This document shows positions 17,165 to 35,223 of a stretch of 64,000 bases of DNA, in pieces (the stretch's first letter is position 1; every line of letters starts with the position of its first letter). Below the pieces are notes generated by a model that was not told where the DNA came from, ran no database searches, and saw nothing but the letters and a program-made list of their open reading frames with translations. Source of the stretch: Kiritimatiellia bacterium. Its GTDB lineage: Bacteria > Verrucomicrobiota > Kiritimatiellia > CAIQIC01 > JAGNIJ01. The translations under genes were made by a program, and so were the position numbers. The DNA lies in assembly GCA_018001225.1 (NCBI GenBank), contig JAGNIJ010000023.1, forward strand, positions 1 through 64,000, in the 5' to 3' direction.

Positions 17165-17191
17165 TTGCATGGCGGCGGGCGGCCCTATAAG
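17165..17191 (+). promoter_or_regulatory. Promoter candidate for the small basic protein gene
   Basis: TATAAG at 17186-17191 matches the -10 consensus at five of six positions and lies 37 bases before the ATG. TTGCAT at 17165-17170 is a -35 candidate with a short 15-base spacer; CTTGCA one base earlier gives 16. Confidence 0.45.
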
Positions 17192-17228
17192 CTGCCGCGA
17201 CTTTTTTGAAAGAACAGGAGAAAAGCTC

Positions 17229-17420
17229 ATGGGCCAGACCCTTAGTCTTCGTGACAAGAATCTCAACCGTCCCCGGAAGCCCGCGCGTGCGCGCCGCCGC
17301 CGGGAGAAGGTGCATCGCGCGCGCCTGGTCGCCCTGGGCGTGCCGGCGGAGAAGGTGAGCAAGCTGGACGCCGCCGCCGTGCGCACGCTGCTCAAGCGGC
17401 CGGCGCGGATCAAGGCCTGA
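17229..17420 (+). CDS. Small highly basic protein
   Basis: This 63-residue protein carries about 20 Arg/Lys residues, concentrated in an RPRKPARARRRREKVHRARL stretch. A helical ALGVPAEKVSKLDAAAVRTL segment and a basic tail follow. I chose the ATG at 17229, which CAGGAG precedes; the longer frame has no support. Chlamydiae, Verrucomicrobia and Planctomycetes encode a conserved 50-65-residue small basic protein with an N-terminal SL(K/R) motif and a late basic patch, and this may be a relative. That link is from memory and uncertain. It has its own promoter candidate and its own terminator, just upstream of the tuf operon. Confidence 0.75.
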   Translation: MGQTLSLRDKNLNRPRKPARARRRREKVHRARLVALGVPAEKVSKLDAAAVRTLLKRPARIKA

Positions 17421-17495
17421 CCGGAGGGTGGAACGGCCTCGGCCCGGGGCGTTCATGGCGGCCCCGGCCTCCCGTCCGGCGGGAGGGGTGGAGCG

Positions 17496-17532
17496 GGCCC
17501 GGAACCTGCGGGAGCCGGGCCGATCATTTTTC
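17496..17532 (+). terminator. Intrinsic terminator after the small basic protein gene
   Basis: GGCCCGG at 17496-17502 pairs perfectly with CCGGGCC at 17515-17521 around a 12-base loop, and a T-run follows at 17527-17531. It separates the small gene from the tuf promoter. Confidence 0.7.
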
Positions 17533-17573
17533 TGAAAAAAAGCTATTGACGTTGTATCGTTTTTGGGTAAGTT
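17527..17573 (+). promoter_or_regulatory. Promoter with AT-rich upstream element for the tRNA-Thr/tuf operon
   Basis: TTGACG at 17546-17551 is followed after 16 bases by TAAGTT at 17568-17573. The stretch directly upstream (17527-17541, TTTTTCTGAAAAAAA) is an A/T tract placed where an UP element binds the RNA polymerase alpha C-terminal domain. A second TATAAA lies at 17579-17584 but without a well-spaced -35. Confidence 0.5.
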
Positions 17574-17795
17574 ACCAGTATAAATAGATTCCGGGAAGTG
17601 CCGGGATCTTAAATAGTAGTAAAGACGGACACTTCTATTTTCCGGGTTTGTTCGGGGAAAAGGGGAAGATAGAGGAGTGTTATAGTCTGTTTTTGTATTT
17701 TGGCCGGTTTTACGTTTTATGTGAGAACGGCACCGCAGGGGAAGCGATGGCGGGATGGTGGGTGCGGGTCCGGTGGCGGAACGGATAGCGACGGC
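17574..17795 (+). other. AT-rich leader before tRNA-Thr
   Basis: About 220 bases without a gene. The first 150 are unusually AT-rich for this genome, with several T-runs (near 17637 and 17692) and a short complementary pair GAAGTG/CACTTC. No riboswitch, leader peptide or extra tRNA could be recognised. It would form the 5' leader of the tRNA-Thr/tuf transcript. Confidence 0.4.
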
Positions 17796-17868
17796 GCCCA
17801 TGTAGCTCAGTTGGTAGAGCACGTCCTTGGTAAGGACGAGGTCAGCGGTTCAATCCCGCTCGTGGGCT
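17796..17868 (+). tRNA. tRNA-Thr (anticodon GGT)
   Basis: A complete cloverleaf is visible. Acceptor GCCCATG pairs with CGTGGGC (one G-T pair). The D arm is GCTC/GAGC, the anticodon arm CGTCC/GGACG has loop TTGGTAA, and the T arm AGCGG/CCGCT has loop TTCAATC. The anticodon is GGT. The discriminator is T and CCA is not encoded. The position just before tuf matches the classical tRNA-tuf arrangement. Confidence 0.97.
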
Positions 17869-17947
17869 TAAAAAATGTAACGGACGGGAAACCGTAAAGA
17901 AGCAGCAGAAACCAGAACACGGGAAAGAAGACAGGCAGGAGGAAACC

Positions 17948-19156
<1,209 letters not shown>

Positions 19157-19234
19157 GACGGACGCAACACGGCGGGGGCCGGGGCGGTACCGCTCGGAGC
19201 GGACCGCCCGGGGCGCCCGCGGACGGAGCCCAGC

Positions 19235-19387
19235 ATGCCCAGGGAAATCATCACGCTCGCGTGCACGGAGTGCAAGCAGCGGAATTACACGACGACGCGC
19301 AACAAGCGCAAGACGACGGAGCGGGTGGAGTTGAAGAAGTACTGCCGTTTCGAGCGCAAGCACACGCCGCACAAAGAGATCAAGTAG
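19235..19387 (+). CDS. rpmG: Ribosomal protein bL33
   Basis: A 50-residue large-subunit protein, too short for many gene callers. It begins [18 protein letters not shown] and ends in HKEIK, the usual L33 pattern. The first zinc pair CTEC is present. The second is incomplete, YCRFERKH, so only three of four zinc ligands remain. GGAG precedes the ATG. It lies between tuf and tRNA-Trp, the usual place for rpmG in tuf-secE-nusG clusters. Confidence 0.95.
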   Translation: MPREIITLACTECKQRNYTTTRNKRKTTERVELKKYCRFERKHTPHKEIK

Positions 19388-19403
19388 GAAGGATCGAACC
19401 GGC

Positions 19404-19479
19404 AGGCCAGTAGCTCAATTGGCAGAGCATCGGTCTCCAAAACCGAGGGTTGGGGGTTCAAATCCCTCCTGGCCTGCCA
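19404..19479 (+). tRNA. tRNA-Trp (anticodon CCA)
   Basis: Acceptor AGGCCAG pairs with CTGGCCT. The D arm is GCTC/GAGC. The anticodon arm TCGGT/ACCGA has loop CTCCAAA with anticodon CCA, and the T arm is GGGGG/CCCTC with a G-T pair. Discriminator G and a gene-encoded CCA end complete it. It sits between rpmG and secE, its classical location. Confidence 0.97.
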
Positions 19480-19501
19480 TTGAACCCGGCGGGAGAACAC
19501 C

Positions 19502-19705
19502 GTGAGCAAGATACAGCAGGGGATAACGGCGGCGAGGACGTTCATCGAGGAAGTCCGCACCGAGATGAAGAAGTGCTCGTGGCCGACCCGCTCCGAGTTG
19601 TCGGAGTCGACGATGGTGGTGATCGTGTCCGTGGTGCTGCTGGCGATTTTCGTGGGCTTGAGCGACATGGTGCTGATGGGCCTGATGCGCATGGTGATCC
19701 GGTAG
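19502..19705 (+). CDS. secE: Preprotein translocase subunit SecE
   Basis: SecE is the small clamp subunit of the SecYEG channel. The 67-residue single-helix form has the amphipathic FIEEVRTEMKKCSWPTRSEL segment with the conserved W-P-(S/T)-R step, then one membrane helix (VVIVSVVLLAIFVGLSDMVL). It starts with GTG after GGGAG. It precedes nusG as in most bacteria. Confidence 0.95.
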   Translation: MSKIQQGITAARTFIEEVRTEMKKCSWPTRSELSESTMVVIVSVVLLAIFVGLSDMVLMGLMRMVIR

Positions 19706-19733
19706 GCCGGGACCCAGGGGACAGGTGGCGGTC

Positions 19734-20282
19734 ATGGAAAAACAGTGGTTCGTGCTACATACGCTCTCCGGGCAGGAAGCCAAGGTCAAGGAGAACATCG
19801 AGCGTCGCATCGTCCAGGAGGAGATGCAGGACTACATCGGTGAGGTTCTGATCCCGACGGAGAAGGTCTCCGAGGTCAAGCAGGGCCGGAAGACGACGAC
19901 GACGCGGAAGTTCTTCCCCGGCTACGTGCTGGTGAACATGCGCCTGTACGACGAGGAGAAGCGCCTGGTGGACAAGACCTGGTATTTCACCCAGGAGACG
20001 CCGGGGCTGATCGGCTTCATCGGCGGGGACCGGCCGGTGCCGCTGCGCCCGCAGGAAGTCGACATCATTTTGAGCCAGATCGAGGAGAAGAAGGAGAAGA
20101 TCAAGCCCAAGGTGGTCTTCGAGCCGGGCGAGACGGTGAAGATCACCGACGGGCCGTTCCTGAATTTCAGCGGCGTGATCGAAGAGGTGGATCCGGACCG
20201 CGGCAAGCTGAAGGTCTCGGTGTCCATCTTCGGCCGGACGGCCCCCGTGGAATTGGAGTACTGGCAGGTGGAGCGGGCCTAG
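19734..20282 (+). CDS. nusG: Transcription termination/antitermination protein NusG
   Basis: NusG binds the RNA polymerase clamp and links it to Rho or to the ribosome. The 182 residues contain the NGN domain ([20 protein letters not shown] at the start, [10 protein letters not shown] in the middle, and [10 protein letters not shown]). A C-terminal KOW domain follows ([19 protein letters not shown] to [18 protein letters not shown]). I chose the ATG at 19734 because AGGTGG precedes it, while the upstream GTG adds only three residues. Confidence 0.95.
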   Translation: MEKQWFVLHTLSGQEAKVKENIERRIVQEEMQDYIGEVLIPTEKVSEVKQGRKTTTTRKFFPGYVLVNMRLYDEEKRLVDKTWYFTQETPGLIGFIGGDRPVPLRPQEVDIILSQIEEKKEKIKPKVVFEPGETVKITDGPFLNFSGVIEEVDPDRGKLKVSVSIFGRTAPVELEYWQVERA

Positions 20283-20337
20283 CCTCAACCCGCGCCCCGG
20301 CCCCGAGAACACAGAACAGCGAACCCCGAGTCGGACT

Positions 20338-20760
20338 ATGGCAAAGAAAGTCACAGGCATCATCAAGCTGCAGATCCCGGCGGGCCAGGCGAACCCCGCG
20401 CCCCCGGTGGGGCCGGCGCTCGGCCAGCAGGGCGTCAACATCATGGAGTTCTGCAAGCAGTTCAACGCGGCCACGCAGAGCCAGGCCGGGCTGATCATCC
20501 CCGTGGTGATCACGGTCTACCAGGACAAGTCGTTCACGTTCATCACCAAGAGCCCGCCGGCCTCGACGCTGCTGAAGCGCGCCGCGGGCATCGCCACCGG
20601 TTCGGGGCAGCCCAACCGGGACAAGGTCGGCAAGGTGACGAAACAGCAGGTCCTGGAGATCGCCAAGACCAAGCAGAAGGACTTGAACGCGCGCGAGCTG
20701 GACCGGGCGGTGAAGATCATCGCGGGCACGGCGCGCAGCATGGGAATCGAGGTGGAGTGA
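20338..20760 (+). CDS. rplK: Ribosomal protein uL11
   Basis: L11 forms the GTPase-associated centre with 23S rRNA. The 140-residue length is standard. The N-terminal domain shows [20 protein letters not shown] and [13 protein letters not shown], and the RNA-binding domain ends in [12 protein letters not shown]. It overlaps the region before rplA by a few bases and starts the rplKAJL-rpoBC run. The 55-base spacer upstream contains GAAC-type near-repeats. Confidence 0.96.
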   Translation: MAKKVTGIIKLQIPAGQANPAPPVGPALGQQGVNIMEFCKQFNAATQSQAGLIIPVVITVYQDKSFTFITKSPPASTLLKRAAGIATGSGQPNRDKVGKVTKQQVLEIAKTKQKDLNARELDRAVKIIAGTARSMGIEVE

Positions 20761-20762
20761 TC

Positions 20763-21458
20763 ATGGCCCATCACGGAAAAAAATACCGCGCGGTGCGCGA
20801 GAAGCTGGACGCCACGGCCGTCTGGGAGCTGGAGAAGGCCCTGGAGTTCCTGAAGAACAACAAGGCCTCCAAGTTCGACGAGACCGCCGAGCTGGCGATC
20901 CGGCTGGGGGTGGACCCCACGAAGTCCGAGCAGATGGTCCGCGGCACGGTGGCGCTGCCGAACGGCACGGGCAAGAAGGTCCGCGTGCTGGTCTTCGCCA
21001 AGGGGCCGCCGGCGGACGCCGCGAAGGAAGCGGGCGCGGACGAGGTCGGCTTCGAGGAACTCGTGGCCAAGGTGGCGGGCGGCTACACGGACTTCGACGT
21101 GGCCGTGGCGACGCCGGAGGCGATGAAGGAAGTCCGCAAGCTCGGCAAGGTGCTTGGCCCCCGCGGGCTGATGCCCAACCCGAAGACCGGCACGGTCACG
21201 GACGACACGGCCGCGGCGGTGAAGGCGTGCAAGGCCGGCCGGGTGGAGTTCCGGATGGACCGCAACGGCAACGTCCTGGTGCCCTTCGGCAAGCTGTCCT
21301 TCAGCGTCGAGGCGCTGGCGGCGAACGGCCGGGCGGTGCTGGCGGCGATCAGCGCGGCGCGGCCCGCGACGGCCAAGGGCGTGTTCATCAAGCGGTGCAC
21401 GGTGAGCTCGACGATGGGCCCCGGGCTGCGACTGGATTTCAAGGAAGCGGCGGCCTGA
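20763..21458 (+). CDS. rplA: Ribosomal protein uL1
   Basis: L1 builds the mobile L1 stalk that helps E-site tRNA leave, and in many bacteria represses its own operon. The 231-residue protein has [13 protein letters not shown] near residue 40, [31 protein letters not shown] in the second domain and a C-terminal return strand. The ATG at 20763 has GAGGTGGAG upstream and is preferred over the GTG two codons earlier, which overlaps the rplK stop. Confidence 0.96.
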   Translation: MAHHGKKYRAVREKLDATAVWELEKALEFLKNNKASKFDETAELAIRLGVDPTKSEQMVRGTVALPNGTGKKVRVLVFAKGPPADAAKEAGADEVGFEELVAKVAGGYTDFDVAVATPEAMKEVRKLGKVLGPRGLMPNPKTGTVTDDTAAAVKACKAGRVEFRMDRNGNVLVPFGKLSFSVEALAANGRAVLAAISAARPATAKGVFIKRCTVSSTMGPGLRLDFKEAAA

Positions 21459-21484
21459 CGCGCGCCGCGTGAAGGAGTCTACCG

Positions 21485-22003
21485 ATGAGACCGGAAAAGG
21501 TAACCATCGTTGAGGAGTTGCGGGGCAAGCTGCAGAAGGCCCTGTACGTCATCCTCGCCGACTATCGGGGCATGAGCGTCGCCCGGACCGAGACCCTCCG
21601 CCGGCAGCTGCGCGGCGTGGGGGCCGAGGCCCAGGTGGTGCCCAACCGCCTCTTCAAGATCGCGGGCAAGGACCTGACCCCGCCGGGCTTCGACCAGGGG
21701 CTGGTCGGTCCCTCCCTGATGGTCTGGGGGCAGGGCGACATCTCGCAGGCCGCGAAGGTGCTGCGCACCTTCATCAAGGAAAACGAGATGCCGGCGATCA
21801 AGCTGGGCGCGCTCCAGGGCGCCCTGCTCTCGAAGGCGGACGTGGACGCGATCGCGCTGCTGCCGCCGCGCGAGGCGCTGCTGGCCCAGCTGGTCGGCCT
21901 CCTGGCCGCCCCGATGCAGCGGCTGGTCGGCGTGCTGCAGGCCAAGACGGCGAGCATTTTGTATGTGCTGAAGGCCATACAGGACAAGAAGGAAAAGGCA
22001 TAA
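21485..22003 (+). CDS. rplJ: Ribosomal protein uL10
   Basis: L10 anchors the L7/L12 dimers to the ribosomal stalk base. The 172 residues show [21 protein letters not shown] at the beginning, [18 protein letters not shown], and a C-terminal helix where L12 binds. AAGGAG stands before the ATG. rplL follows after 28 bases with its own strong ribosome-binding site, in keeping with the higher copy number of L12. Confidence 0.95.
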   Translation: MRPEKVTIVEELRGKLQKALYVILADYRGMSVARTETLRRQLRGVGAEAQVVPNRLFKIAGKDLTPPGFDQGLVGPSLMVWGQGDISQAAKVLRTFIKENEMPAIKLGALQGALLSKADVDAIALLPPREALLAQLVGLLAAPMQRLVGVLQAKTASILYVLKAIQDKKEKA

Positions 22004-22031
22004 CAACCCCACGGATATAAGGAGAACGAAC

Positions 22032-22457
22032 ATGTCAGAACAGGCAACCGAGCAAGCGAAGGAGACGGGCGTGAAACTGGAAGGCAAGGCGGAGGAGTTC
22101 GCGAAGTGGATCGAGGGTATCACGGTCCTCGAGCTGTCCCAGCTCGTGAAGGGGCTGGAGGAGCGCCTGGGCGTGTCGGCGGCGGCCCCCGTGGCCGTGG
22201 CGGCGGGCCCGGCGGCGGGCGCCGCGGCGGCCCCGGCGGAAGAGAAGACGGAGTTCACCGTGGTGCTGGCCGGCGCCGGCACGAACAAGATCGCCGTCAT
22301 CAAGGAAGTCCGCGCCCTCACGTCCCTCGGCCTGAAGGAAGCCAAGGACCTGGTGGAAGGCGCGCCGAAGCCGGTCAAGGAAGGCGCGACCAAGGAAGAG
22401 GCGGACAAGATCAAGGCCCAGCTGGAAGCGGCCGGCGCCAAGGTGGAAATCAAGTAG
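22032..22457 (+). CDS. rplL: Ribosomal protein bL12 (L7/L12)
   Basis: L12 recruits and activates translational GTPases. The 141-residue protein has an N-terminal dimerisation helix pair ([17 protein letters not shown]), an Ala/Pro/Gly hinge (residues about 48-72) and a C-terminal domain with [18 protein letters not shown] and [14 protein letters not shown]. The N-terminus is about 15 residues longer than in E. coli. AAGGAG precedes the ATG. Confidence 0.96.
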   Translation: MSEQATEQAKETGVKLEGKAEEFAKWIEGITVLELSQLVKGLEERLGVSAAAPVAVAAGPAAGAAAAPAEEKTEFTVVLAGAGTNKIAVIKEVRALTSLGLKEAKDLVEGAPKPVKEGATKEEADKIKAQLEAAGAKVEIK

Positions 22458-22486
22458 TCGCGTTCGCGTTGTTTTCCCCCTTGTAG

Positions 22487-22510
22487 GGGCCCGTCCGCGG
22501 GGGCGGGCCC
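22487..22510 (+). promoter_or_regulatory. Hairpin between rplL and rpoB, possible attenuator
   Basis: GGGCCCG at 22487-22493 pairs with CGGGCCC at 22504-22510 around a 10-base loop. No T-run follows, so any termination would be partial. E. coli has an attenuator at the same place that lowers rpoBC relative to ribosomal protein output; the same role here is inference. Confidence 0.5.
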
Positions 22511-22537
22511 GTGGCGCACGGTGTCGGAAGGTGTGGC

Positions 22538-26284
<3,747 letters not shown>

Positions 26285-26287
26285 CGA

Positions 26288-30487
<4,200 letters not shown>

Positions 30488-30491
30488 TTCA

Positions 30492-30520
30492 GTTGTCAGG
30501 CGCGCGCGCGTCTGCTATCG
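30492..30520 (+). promoter_or_regulatory. Promoter for the rpsL (str) operon
   Basis: TTGTCA at 30492-30497 (five of six consensus positions) and TATCGT at 30515-30520 (four of six) are spaced by exactly 17 bases, 40 bases before rpsL. It would give the str and S10 genes their own transcription start. Confidence 0.6.
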
Positions 30521-30560
30521 TGCCGCGCTCGTGTCCACGGACCAATAAGGAAACGGAAGT

Positions 30561-30935
30561 ATGCCGACGATCAACCAGTTGGTGAAGAAAGGGCGGCGGC
30601 CCCCGAAGTTCAAAAGCAAGTCGCCGGCCCTGCGGGAATGCCCGCAGCGCCGCGGGGTCTGCCTGCTCGTGAAGACCATGACGCCCAAGAAGCCGAACTC
30701 CGCGCTGCGCAAGGTCGCCCGCGTGCGCCTGACCAACGGCGAGGAAGTCACGGCGTACATCCCGGGCGTCGGGCACAATCTGCAGGAGCACAGCATGGTC
30801 CTGGTGCGCGGCGGCCGCGTGAAGGACCTGCCGGGCGTCCGGTACCATATCATCCGGGGCACGCTGGATTGTCTCGGCGTGGACACCCGCCGGCGCGGCC
30901 GTTCCAAGTACGGCGCCAAGACACCTAAACAGTAG
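30561..30935 (+). CDS. rpsL: Ribosomal protein uS12
   Basis: S12 lies at the decoding centre. The 124-residue protein has the invariant [20 protein letters not shown] segment and the [13 protein letters not shown] and [13 protein letters not shown] loops. The lysines at which streptomycin-resistance changes occur in other bacteria are both wild type. The ending KYGAKTPKQ is canonical. It is the first gene after the str promoter. Confidence 0.97.
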   Translation: MPTINQLVKKGRRPPKFKSKSPALRECPQRRGVCLLVKTMTPKKPNSALRKVARVRLTNGEEVTAYIPGVGHNLQEHSMVLVRGGRVKDLPGVRYHIIRGTLDCLGVDTRRRGRSKYGAKTPKQ

Positions 30936-30946
30936 GGGACGACACC

Positions 30947-31417
30947 ATGGCCAGAAGGCGAAGGGCACAAAAACGCAAGACGCTGCCGGATCCCCGGTAT
31001 CGCAGCCTCCTCGTGGCGACGGTCATCAACAGCCTGATGGAGCGGGGCAAGCGGTCCACCGCGGAGCGGATCGTCTATGACGCGCTGGAGCAGATCCGCG
31101 CGGCCGGCAACGAGGACCCGCTGGCGGTCTTCACGCAGGCGATCGACAACGTCAAGCCGCGGCTCGAGGTCAAGTCCCGCCGCGTCGGCGGCGCGACCTA
31201 CCAGGTCCCGGTCGAGGTCGCCGCGGACCGGCAGGTCAGCCTGGCCCTCCGCTGGATCATCGATTTCTCGAAGGGGCGAAAGGGCGTCGCGATGAACCGC
31301 GCGCTGGCCCTCGAGGTGCTCGAGGCGTTCAAGAACCAGGGCAACGCGATCAAGAAGCGCGACGACACGCACAAGATGGCGCAGGCGAACAAGGCCTTTG
31401 CGCACTATCGCTGGTAG
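30947..31417 (+). CDS. rpsG: Ribosomal protein uS7
   Basis: S7 organises the 16S rRNA 3' domain and touches E-site tRNA. The 156-residue protein has LVATVINSLMERGKRSTAERIVYDAL, the VKPRLEVKSRRVGGATYQVP beta ribbon and MAQANKAFAHYRW at the end. The spacing of 11 bases from rpsL is usual for the str operon. Confidence 0.96.
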   Translation: MARRRRAQKRKTLPDPRYRSLLVATVINSLMERGKRSTAERIVYDALEQIRAAGNEDPLAVFTQAIDNVKPRLEVKSRRVGGATYQVPVEVAADRQVSLALRWIIDFSKGRKGVAMNRALALEVLEAFKNQGNAIKKRDDTHKMAQANKAFAHYRW

Positions 31418-31438
31418 AAACGGATCGGCAACAAGTTC

Positions 31439-33568
31439 ATGGGCACCGTGGTCGAACAGTCCAGAGAGCGGAAGGAGCAGCAGGCCGGGCGCGAGGCGCC
31501 GGGCCGCCGCCGCTCCCTGCCGCTGCTCCGCAATATCGGCATCATCGCCCATATCGACGCGGGCAAGACCACGGTCACCGAGCGCATGCTCTACTACACC
31601 GGCCGCGTCTACAAGATGGGCGAGGTGCACGAGGGCACGGCGACGATGGACTGGATGATCCAGGAGCAGGAGCGCGGGATCACCATCACCAGCGCCGCAA
31701 CGACCTGTTTCTGGCGAGACCACCAGGTCAACATCCTCGACACGCCGGGCCACATCGACTTCACGGTCGAGGTGCAGCGTTCGCTGCGGGTGCTCGACGG
31801 CGCCATCGGCGTCTTCTGCGGCGTCGGCGGCGTCCAGCCCCAGTCCGAGACCGTTTGGCACCAGGCCCAGAAGTTCGGCGTGCCCCGGCTCGCCTTCGTC
31901 AACAAGCTTGACCGCGCGGGCGCCGATTTCGACGCCGTGGTGCGCCAGATGCGCGAGCGCCTGGCCGCGCCCGCCGTCCCGGTGCAGATCCCCTGGGGCC
32001 GCGAGGAGTCGTTCCGCGGGCTCGTGGACCTGCTCCGCATGCGCGCGCTGGACTTCGACGCCGATTCCCTCGGCGCCCGGGTCGTCGAGTGCGACATCCC
32101 GGCCGAACTGGCCGCCGCCGCCGAGAAGGCGCGCCTGGCCCTCGTCGAGGCCGTCGCCGACAAGGACGAGGAGGTCATGCGGGCGTTCATGGAGAACATG
32201 GACGTCCCCGCGGAGACGCTCCGCGCCGGCCTCCGCCGCGCGACCCTGGCGGGCGCGCTGGTCCCCGTCCTGGGCGGCGCCGCCCTCCGCAACCGTGGCA
32301 TCCAGCCCCTGCTCGACGCCGTCGTGGACTACCTGCCTTCCCCGCTCGATGTGCCCGCCGTCCAGGGGCACCATCCGCGCTCGAACGAGGCCGAGACCCG
32401 CGAGACCAGCGACCTGGTGCCCTTGAGCGCCCTGGCCTTCAAGATCGCCACCGACCCGTACGTCGGCCGGCTGGCCTTCGTGCGCGTGTACTCGGGGCTG
32501 CTCAAGAAGGGCCAGAACGTCTTCAACCCGCGCACCCGCACCCGCGAGCGGCTCGGGCGGCTCGTCCTGCTGCACGCCAACCACCGCGAGGACGTGGAGG
32601 CGCTGTACGCCGGCGAGATCGGCGGCGTCGCGGCGATCAAGCAGATCACGACGGGCGACACCCTCTGCGCCGAGCAGAAACCGATCGCCCTCGAGCGCAT
32701 CGAGTTCCCGGAGCCCGTCATGGCCATGGCCATCGAGCCCCGCACGGCGGCCGACCGCGCGAAGCTGGCGGAGACCCTGGCCTCGCTGTCCGAGGAAGAC
32801 CCGACGTTCAAGGTCGCGACGGACGCGGAGACCGGTCAGACGATCATCAAGGGCATGGGCGAACTGCACCTCGAGATCATCCGCGACCGGATGCTCCGCG
32901 AATTCAAGGTGCAGGCCAACGCCGGCAAGCCGATGGTCGCGTACCGCGAGACCATCCGGGCGGCCGCCCGCGCGGAGCAGTTGTTCCAGCGCGAGATCGG
33001 CGGGCACGGCCAGTACGGGCACGTGGTCATCGAGCTCGAGCCGCGCGAGCGGGCGTCGGGCAACGAGATTGAATTCGAAGTTTCCGCCAACGACATCCCG
33101 AACTCGTTCCGCGAGGCGGTGGAGCAGGGGCTGCAAGACGGCCTCCTGACGGGCGTCGTGGGCAACTACCCGCTGACGGACGTGCGCGTCCGCGTGGTGG
33201 GCGGCAGTTTCCATCCCGTGGATTCCAGCGAAGTCGGCTACCGGACGGCGTCGGTCCTTGCGCTGCGCGAGGCCGCGCTGCAGGCCCAGCCGACCCTGTT
33301 GGAGCCCATCATGAAAATGGAGATCATCACCCCCGAGGAATTCCTCGGCGACGTGCTCGGCGACGTCAACAGCCGGCGCGGGCAGGTGCGGGAGATGGAG
33401 GCGCGGGAGGGCGTGCAGATCGTCCGCGCCGAAGTGCCGCTGGCGGAGCTGTTCGGGTACACCACGTCGCTGCGTTCGCTTTCCAAGGGACGCGCCAGCT
33501 GCTCGATGGAGCCTTATCAATTCGAGACCGTTCCGGATTCGCTGCAGAAAAGTATCTTAAACCGGTGA
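31439..33568 (+). CDS. fusA: Elongation factor G
   Basis: EF-G drives tRNA-mRNA translocation. The 709-residue protein has G1 AHIDAGKTT, a normal switch I with RGITIT, G3 DTPGHIDF and G4 NKLDRAG. Domain IV has a [13 protein letters not shown] start and the [11 protein letters not shown] loop, and domain V ends near the C-terminus. The N-terminus has about 20 extra residues rich in Arg and Glu before [14 protein letters not shown]. The [14 protein letters not shown] motif resembles the spirochaete/planctomycete/deltaproteobacterial and mitochondrial EF-G1 branch more than typical FusA; this is from memory. The ribosome-binding site is poor. Confidence 0.95.
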   Translation: MGTVVEQSRERKEQQAGREAPGRRRSLPLLRNIGIIAHIDAGKTTVTERMLYYTGRVYKMGEVHEGTATMDWMIQEQERGITITSAATTCFWRDHQVNILDTPGHIDFTVEVQRSLRVLDGAIGVFCGVGGVQPQSETVWHQAQKFGVPRLAFVNKLDRAGADFDAVVRQMRERLAAPAVPVQIPWGREESFRGLVDLLRMRALDFDADSLGARVVECDIPAELAAAAEKARLALVEAVADKDEEVMRAFMENMDVPAETLRAGLRRATLAGALVPVLGGAALRNRGIQPLLDAVVDYLPSPLDVPAVQGHHPRSNEAETRETSDLVPLSALAFKIATDPYVGRLAFVRVYSGLLKKGQNVFNPRTRTRERLGRLVLLHANHREDVEALYAGEIGGVAAIKQITTGDTLCAEQKPIALERIEFPEPVMAMAIEPRTAADRAKLAETLASLSEEDPTFKVATDAETGQTIIKGMGELHLEIIRDRMLREFKVQANAGKPMVAYRETIRAAARAEQLFQREIGGHGQYGHVVIELEPRERASGNEIEFEVSANDIPNSFREAVEQGLQDGLLTGVVGNYPLTDVRVRVVGGSFHPVDSSEVGYRTASVLALREAALQAQPTLLEPIMKMEIITPEEFLGDVLGDVNSRRGQVREMEAREGVQIVRAEVPLAELFGYTTSLRSLSKGRASCSMEPYQFETVPDSLQKSILNR

Positions 33569-33575
33569 GACAAGC

Positions 33576-33884
33576 ATGAGCGGACAACGCATACGCATAC
33601 GACTCAAGGGATTCGACCACAGGGTGCTGGACCAGTCCGCGGGGGACATCGTCGAGACCGCCAAGCGCACGGGCGCGCGGGTGGCCGGCCCGATTCCCCT
33701 GCCGACGCGCATCGAGCGCTACAGTGTAAACCGCAGCCCCCACGCGGATAAGAAATCCATGGAGCAGTTCGAGATCCGGACTCACAAGCGGCTGCTGGAC
33801 ATCATCGACCCGACGGCCCGGACGGTGGACGAGCTGAAGAAGCTCAACCTCCCGGCCGGCGTGGACATCACCATCAAGATTTGA
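33576..33884 (+). CDS. rpsJ: Ribosomal protein uS10
   Basis: S10 is a 30S head protein and, as NusE, a NusG partner in antitermination. The 102-residue protein shows [20 protein letters not shown], the loop with [19 protein letters not shown] and the C-terminal [11 protein letters not shown]. It opens the S10 operon eight bases after fusA, so the str and S10 operons are continuous here. Confidence 0.97.
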   Translation: MSGQRIRIRLKGFDHRVLDQSAGDIVETAKRTGARVAGPIPLPTRIERYSVNRSPHADKKSMEQFEIRTHKRLLDIIDPTARTVDELKKLNLPAGVDITIKI

Positions 33885-33892
33885 GAACGACC

Positions 33893-34582
33893 ATGCAAGG
33901 CTTACTCGCCAGAAAAATCGGAATGACCGAAATCTTCGACGACCAGGGCGCCCAGGTGCCCGTGACCGTGCTCCAGGTGGGGCCCTGCGTCGTGGTGCAG
34001 CGCAAGACGAAGGCCAAGGACGGCTACGAGGCCGTGCAGATGGGATTCGAGAAGAAGAAGGAATCCCGCCTGACGAAGCCCGAGCTGGGGCATTTCAAGA
34101 AGGCCGGCCAGGAGCCGAGCGGCGTGCTGCGGGAGTTCCCGCTGGACGAGGGCGAGGACCTTGCGCCCGGCGCCTCGCTGACGGTCTCGATCTTCGACGG
34201 CGTGTCCCACGTGGACGTCGAGGGGATGTCGAAGGGCAAGGGGTTCCAGGGCGTCGTGCGGCGGCACAGCATGGTCGGCGGCGGCGCGGCGCACGGGTCC
34301 ATGATGCACCGGCGCAGCGGCGCCATCGGCAACCGCACCTGGCCCGCCCGTATTTTCAAGAACAAGCGCATGCCCGGCCACATGGGCCACGTGCAGGTGA
34401 CCGTGCAGAACCTCAAGGTCGTGCAGGTGCGGCCGGAAGACCACGCGTTGCTCGTGCGCGGCGCGGTGCCCGGCCCCGCGGGGGCCCTGCTGGTCGTGCG
34501 CAAGGCCGTCAAGGGCGCGGTGCTCGCGGCCAAGGCGGCGAAGGCGGCGGAAAAGGCGGAAAAGGCGGCTAAGAAATCATGA
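33893..34582 (+). CDS. rplC: Ribosomal protein uL3
   Basis: L3 binds the 3' end of 23S rRNA and reaches the peptidyl transferase centre. The 229-residue protein begins MQGLLARKIGMTEIF, contains GMSKGKGFQGVVRRH and GSMMHRRSGAIGNRT, and ends in an Ala/Lys-rich tail of about 20 residues that is longer than usual. I chose the ATG at 33893; an in-frame TTG four codons earlier overlaps the rpsJ stop. The stop overlaps the rplD ATG. Confidence 0.95.
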   Translation: MQGLLARKIGMTEIFDDQGAQVPVTVLQVGPCVVVQRKTKAKDGYEAVQMGFEKKKESRLTKPELGHFKKAGQEPSGVLREFPLDEGEDLAPGASLTVSIFDGVSHVDVEGMSKGKGFQGVVRRHSMVGGGAAHGSMMHRRSGAIGNRTWPARIFKNKRMPGHMGHVQVTVQNLKVVQVRPEDHALLVRGAVPGPAGALLVVRKAVKGAVLAAKAAKAAEKAEKAAKKS

Positions 34583-35223
34583 GTAAACTACCTCTTTACA
34601 CCATGAAGGGGGAGCGGGTGGGCGAGGTCAGCCTGTCCGACGAGGCGCTCCCGAAAGGCAAGGGCGGCCAGGCCGTCCACGACGCGGTGACGGCGCATTT
34701 GGCGGCGCGCCGGGCCGGCACAGCCTCCACGAAGAAGCGCGGCGAGGTCGCCGGCGGCGGCGCCAAGCCCTACAAGCAGAAGGGCACCGGCCGCGCCCGC
34801 GCGGGCTCGATCCGGTCTCCCATCTGGCGCGGTGGCGGCATCGTGTTCGGTCCGCACCCGCGGGACTTCTCCCGGAAGCTGCCCCGGAAGGCCGCGCAGC
34901 TCGCGTTCTGCCGGGCCGTGGCCGAGAAGGCCGCGGCCGGGCAGGTCGCGGTCCTGGAGCGTATCGAACTGCCCGAGCCGAAGACGCGCCACGTGCAGGC
35001 GATGCTCGACGCGCTGAAGGCGAAACGGGGCGCCCTGCTGGTGCTCGACGCCGCGGACGCCAGCGTGATCCGCGCCGCCCGCAACATCGAGGGCGTGGGC
35101 GTGACCACCGCCGCCTCGCTGCACACCTACGAGGTCCTGGCGGCCCCCCTGCTGGTGGTCTCCCGCGCCGCCCTGGAGCTGATCGATCAACGGATGCAGA
35201 AACGGCTGGGAGACGCGTCATGA
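34579..35223 (+). CDS. rplD: Ribosomal protein uL4
   Basis: L4 lines the peptide exit tunnel and, in E. coli, feeds back on the S10 operon. The 214 residues show HDAVTAHLAARRAGTASTK, the KPYKQKGTGRARAGSIRSP tunnel loop and GPHPRDFSRKLPRK. It is coupled to rplC (ATGA overlap) and to rplW (overlapping start). Confidence 0.95.
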   Translation: MSKLPLYTMKGERVGEVSLSDEALPKGKGGQAVHDAVTAHLAARRAGTASTKKRGEVAGGGAKPYKQKGTGRARAGSIRSPIWRGGGIVFGPHPRDFSRKLPRKAAQLAFCRAVAEKAAAGQVAVLERIELPEPKTRHVQAMLDALKAKRGALLVLDAADASVIRAARNIEGVGVTTAASLHTYEVLAAPLLVVSRAALELIDQRMQKRLGDAS

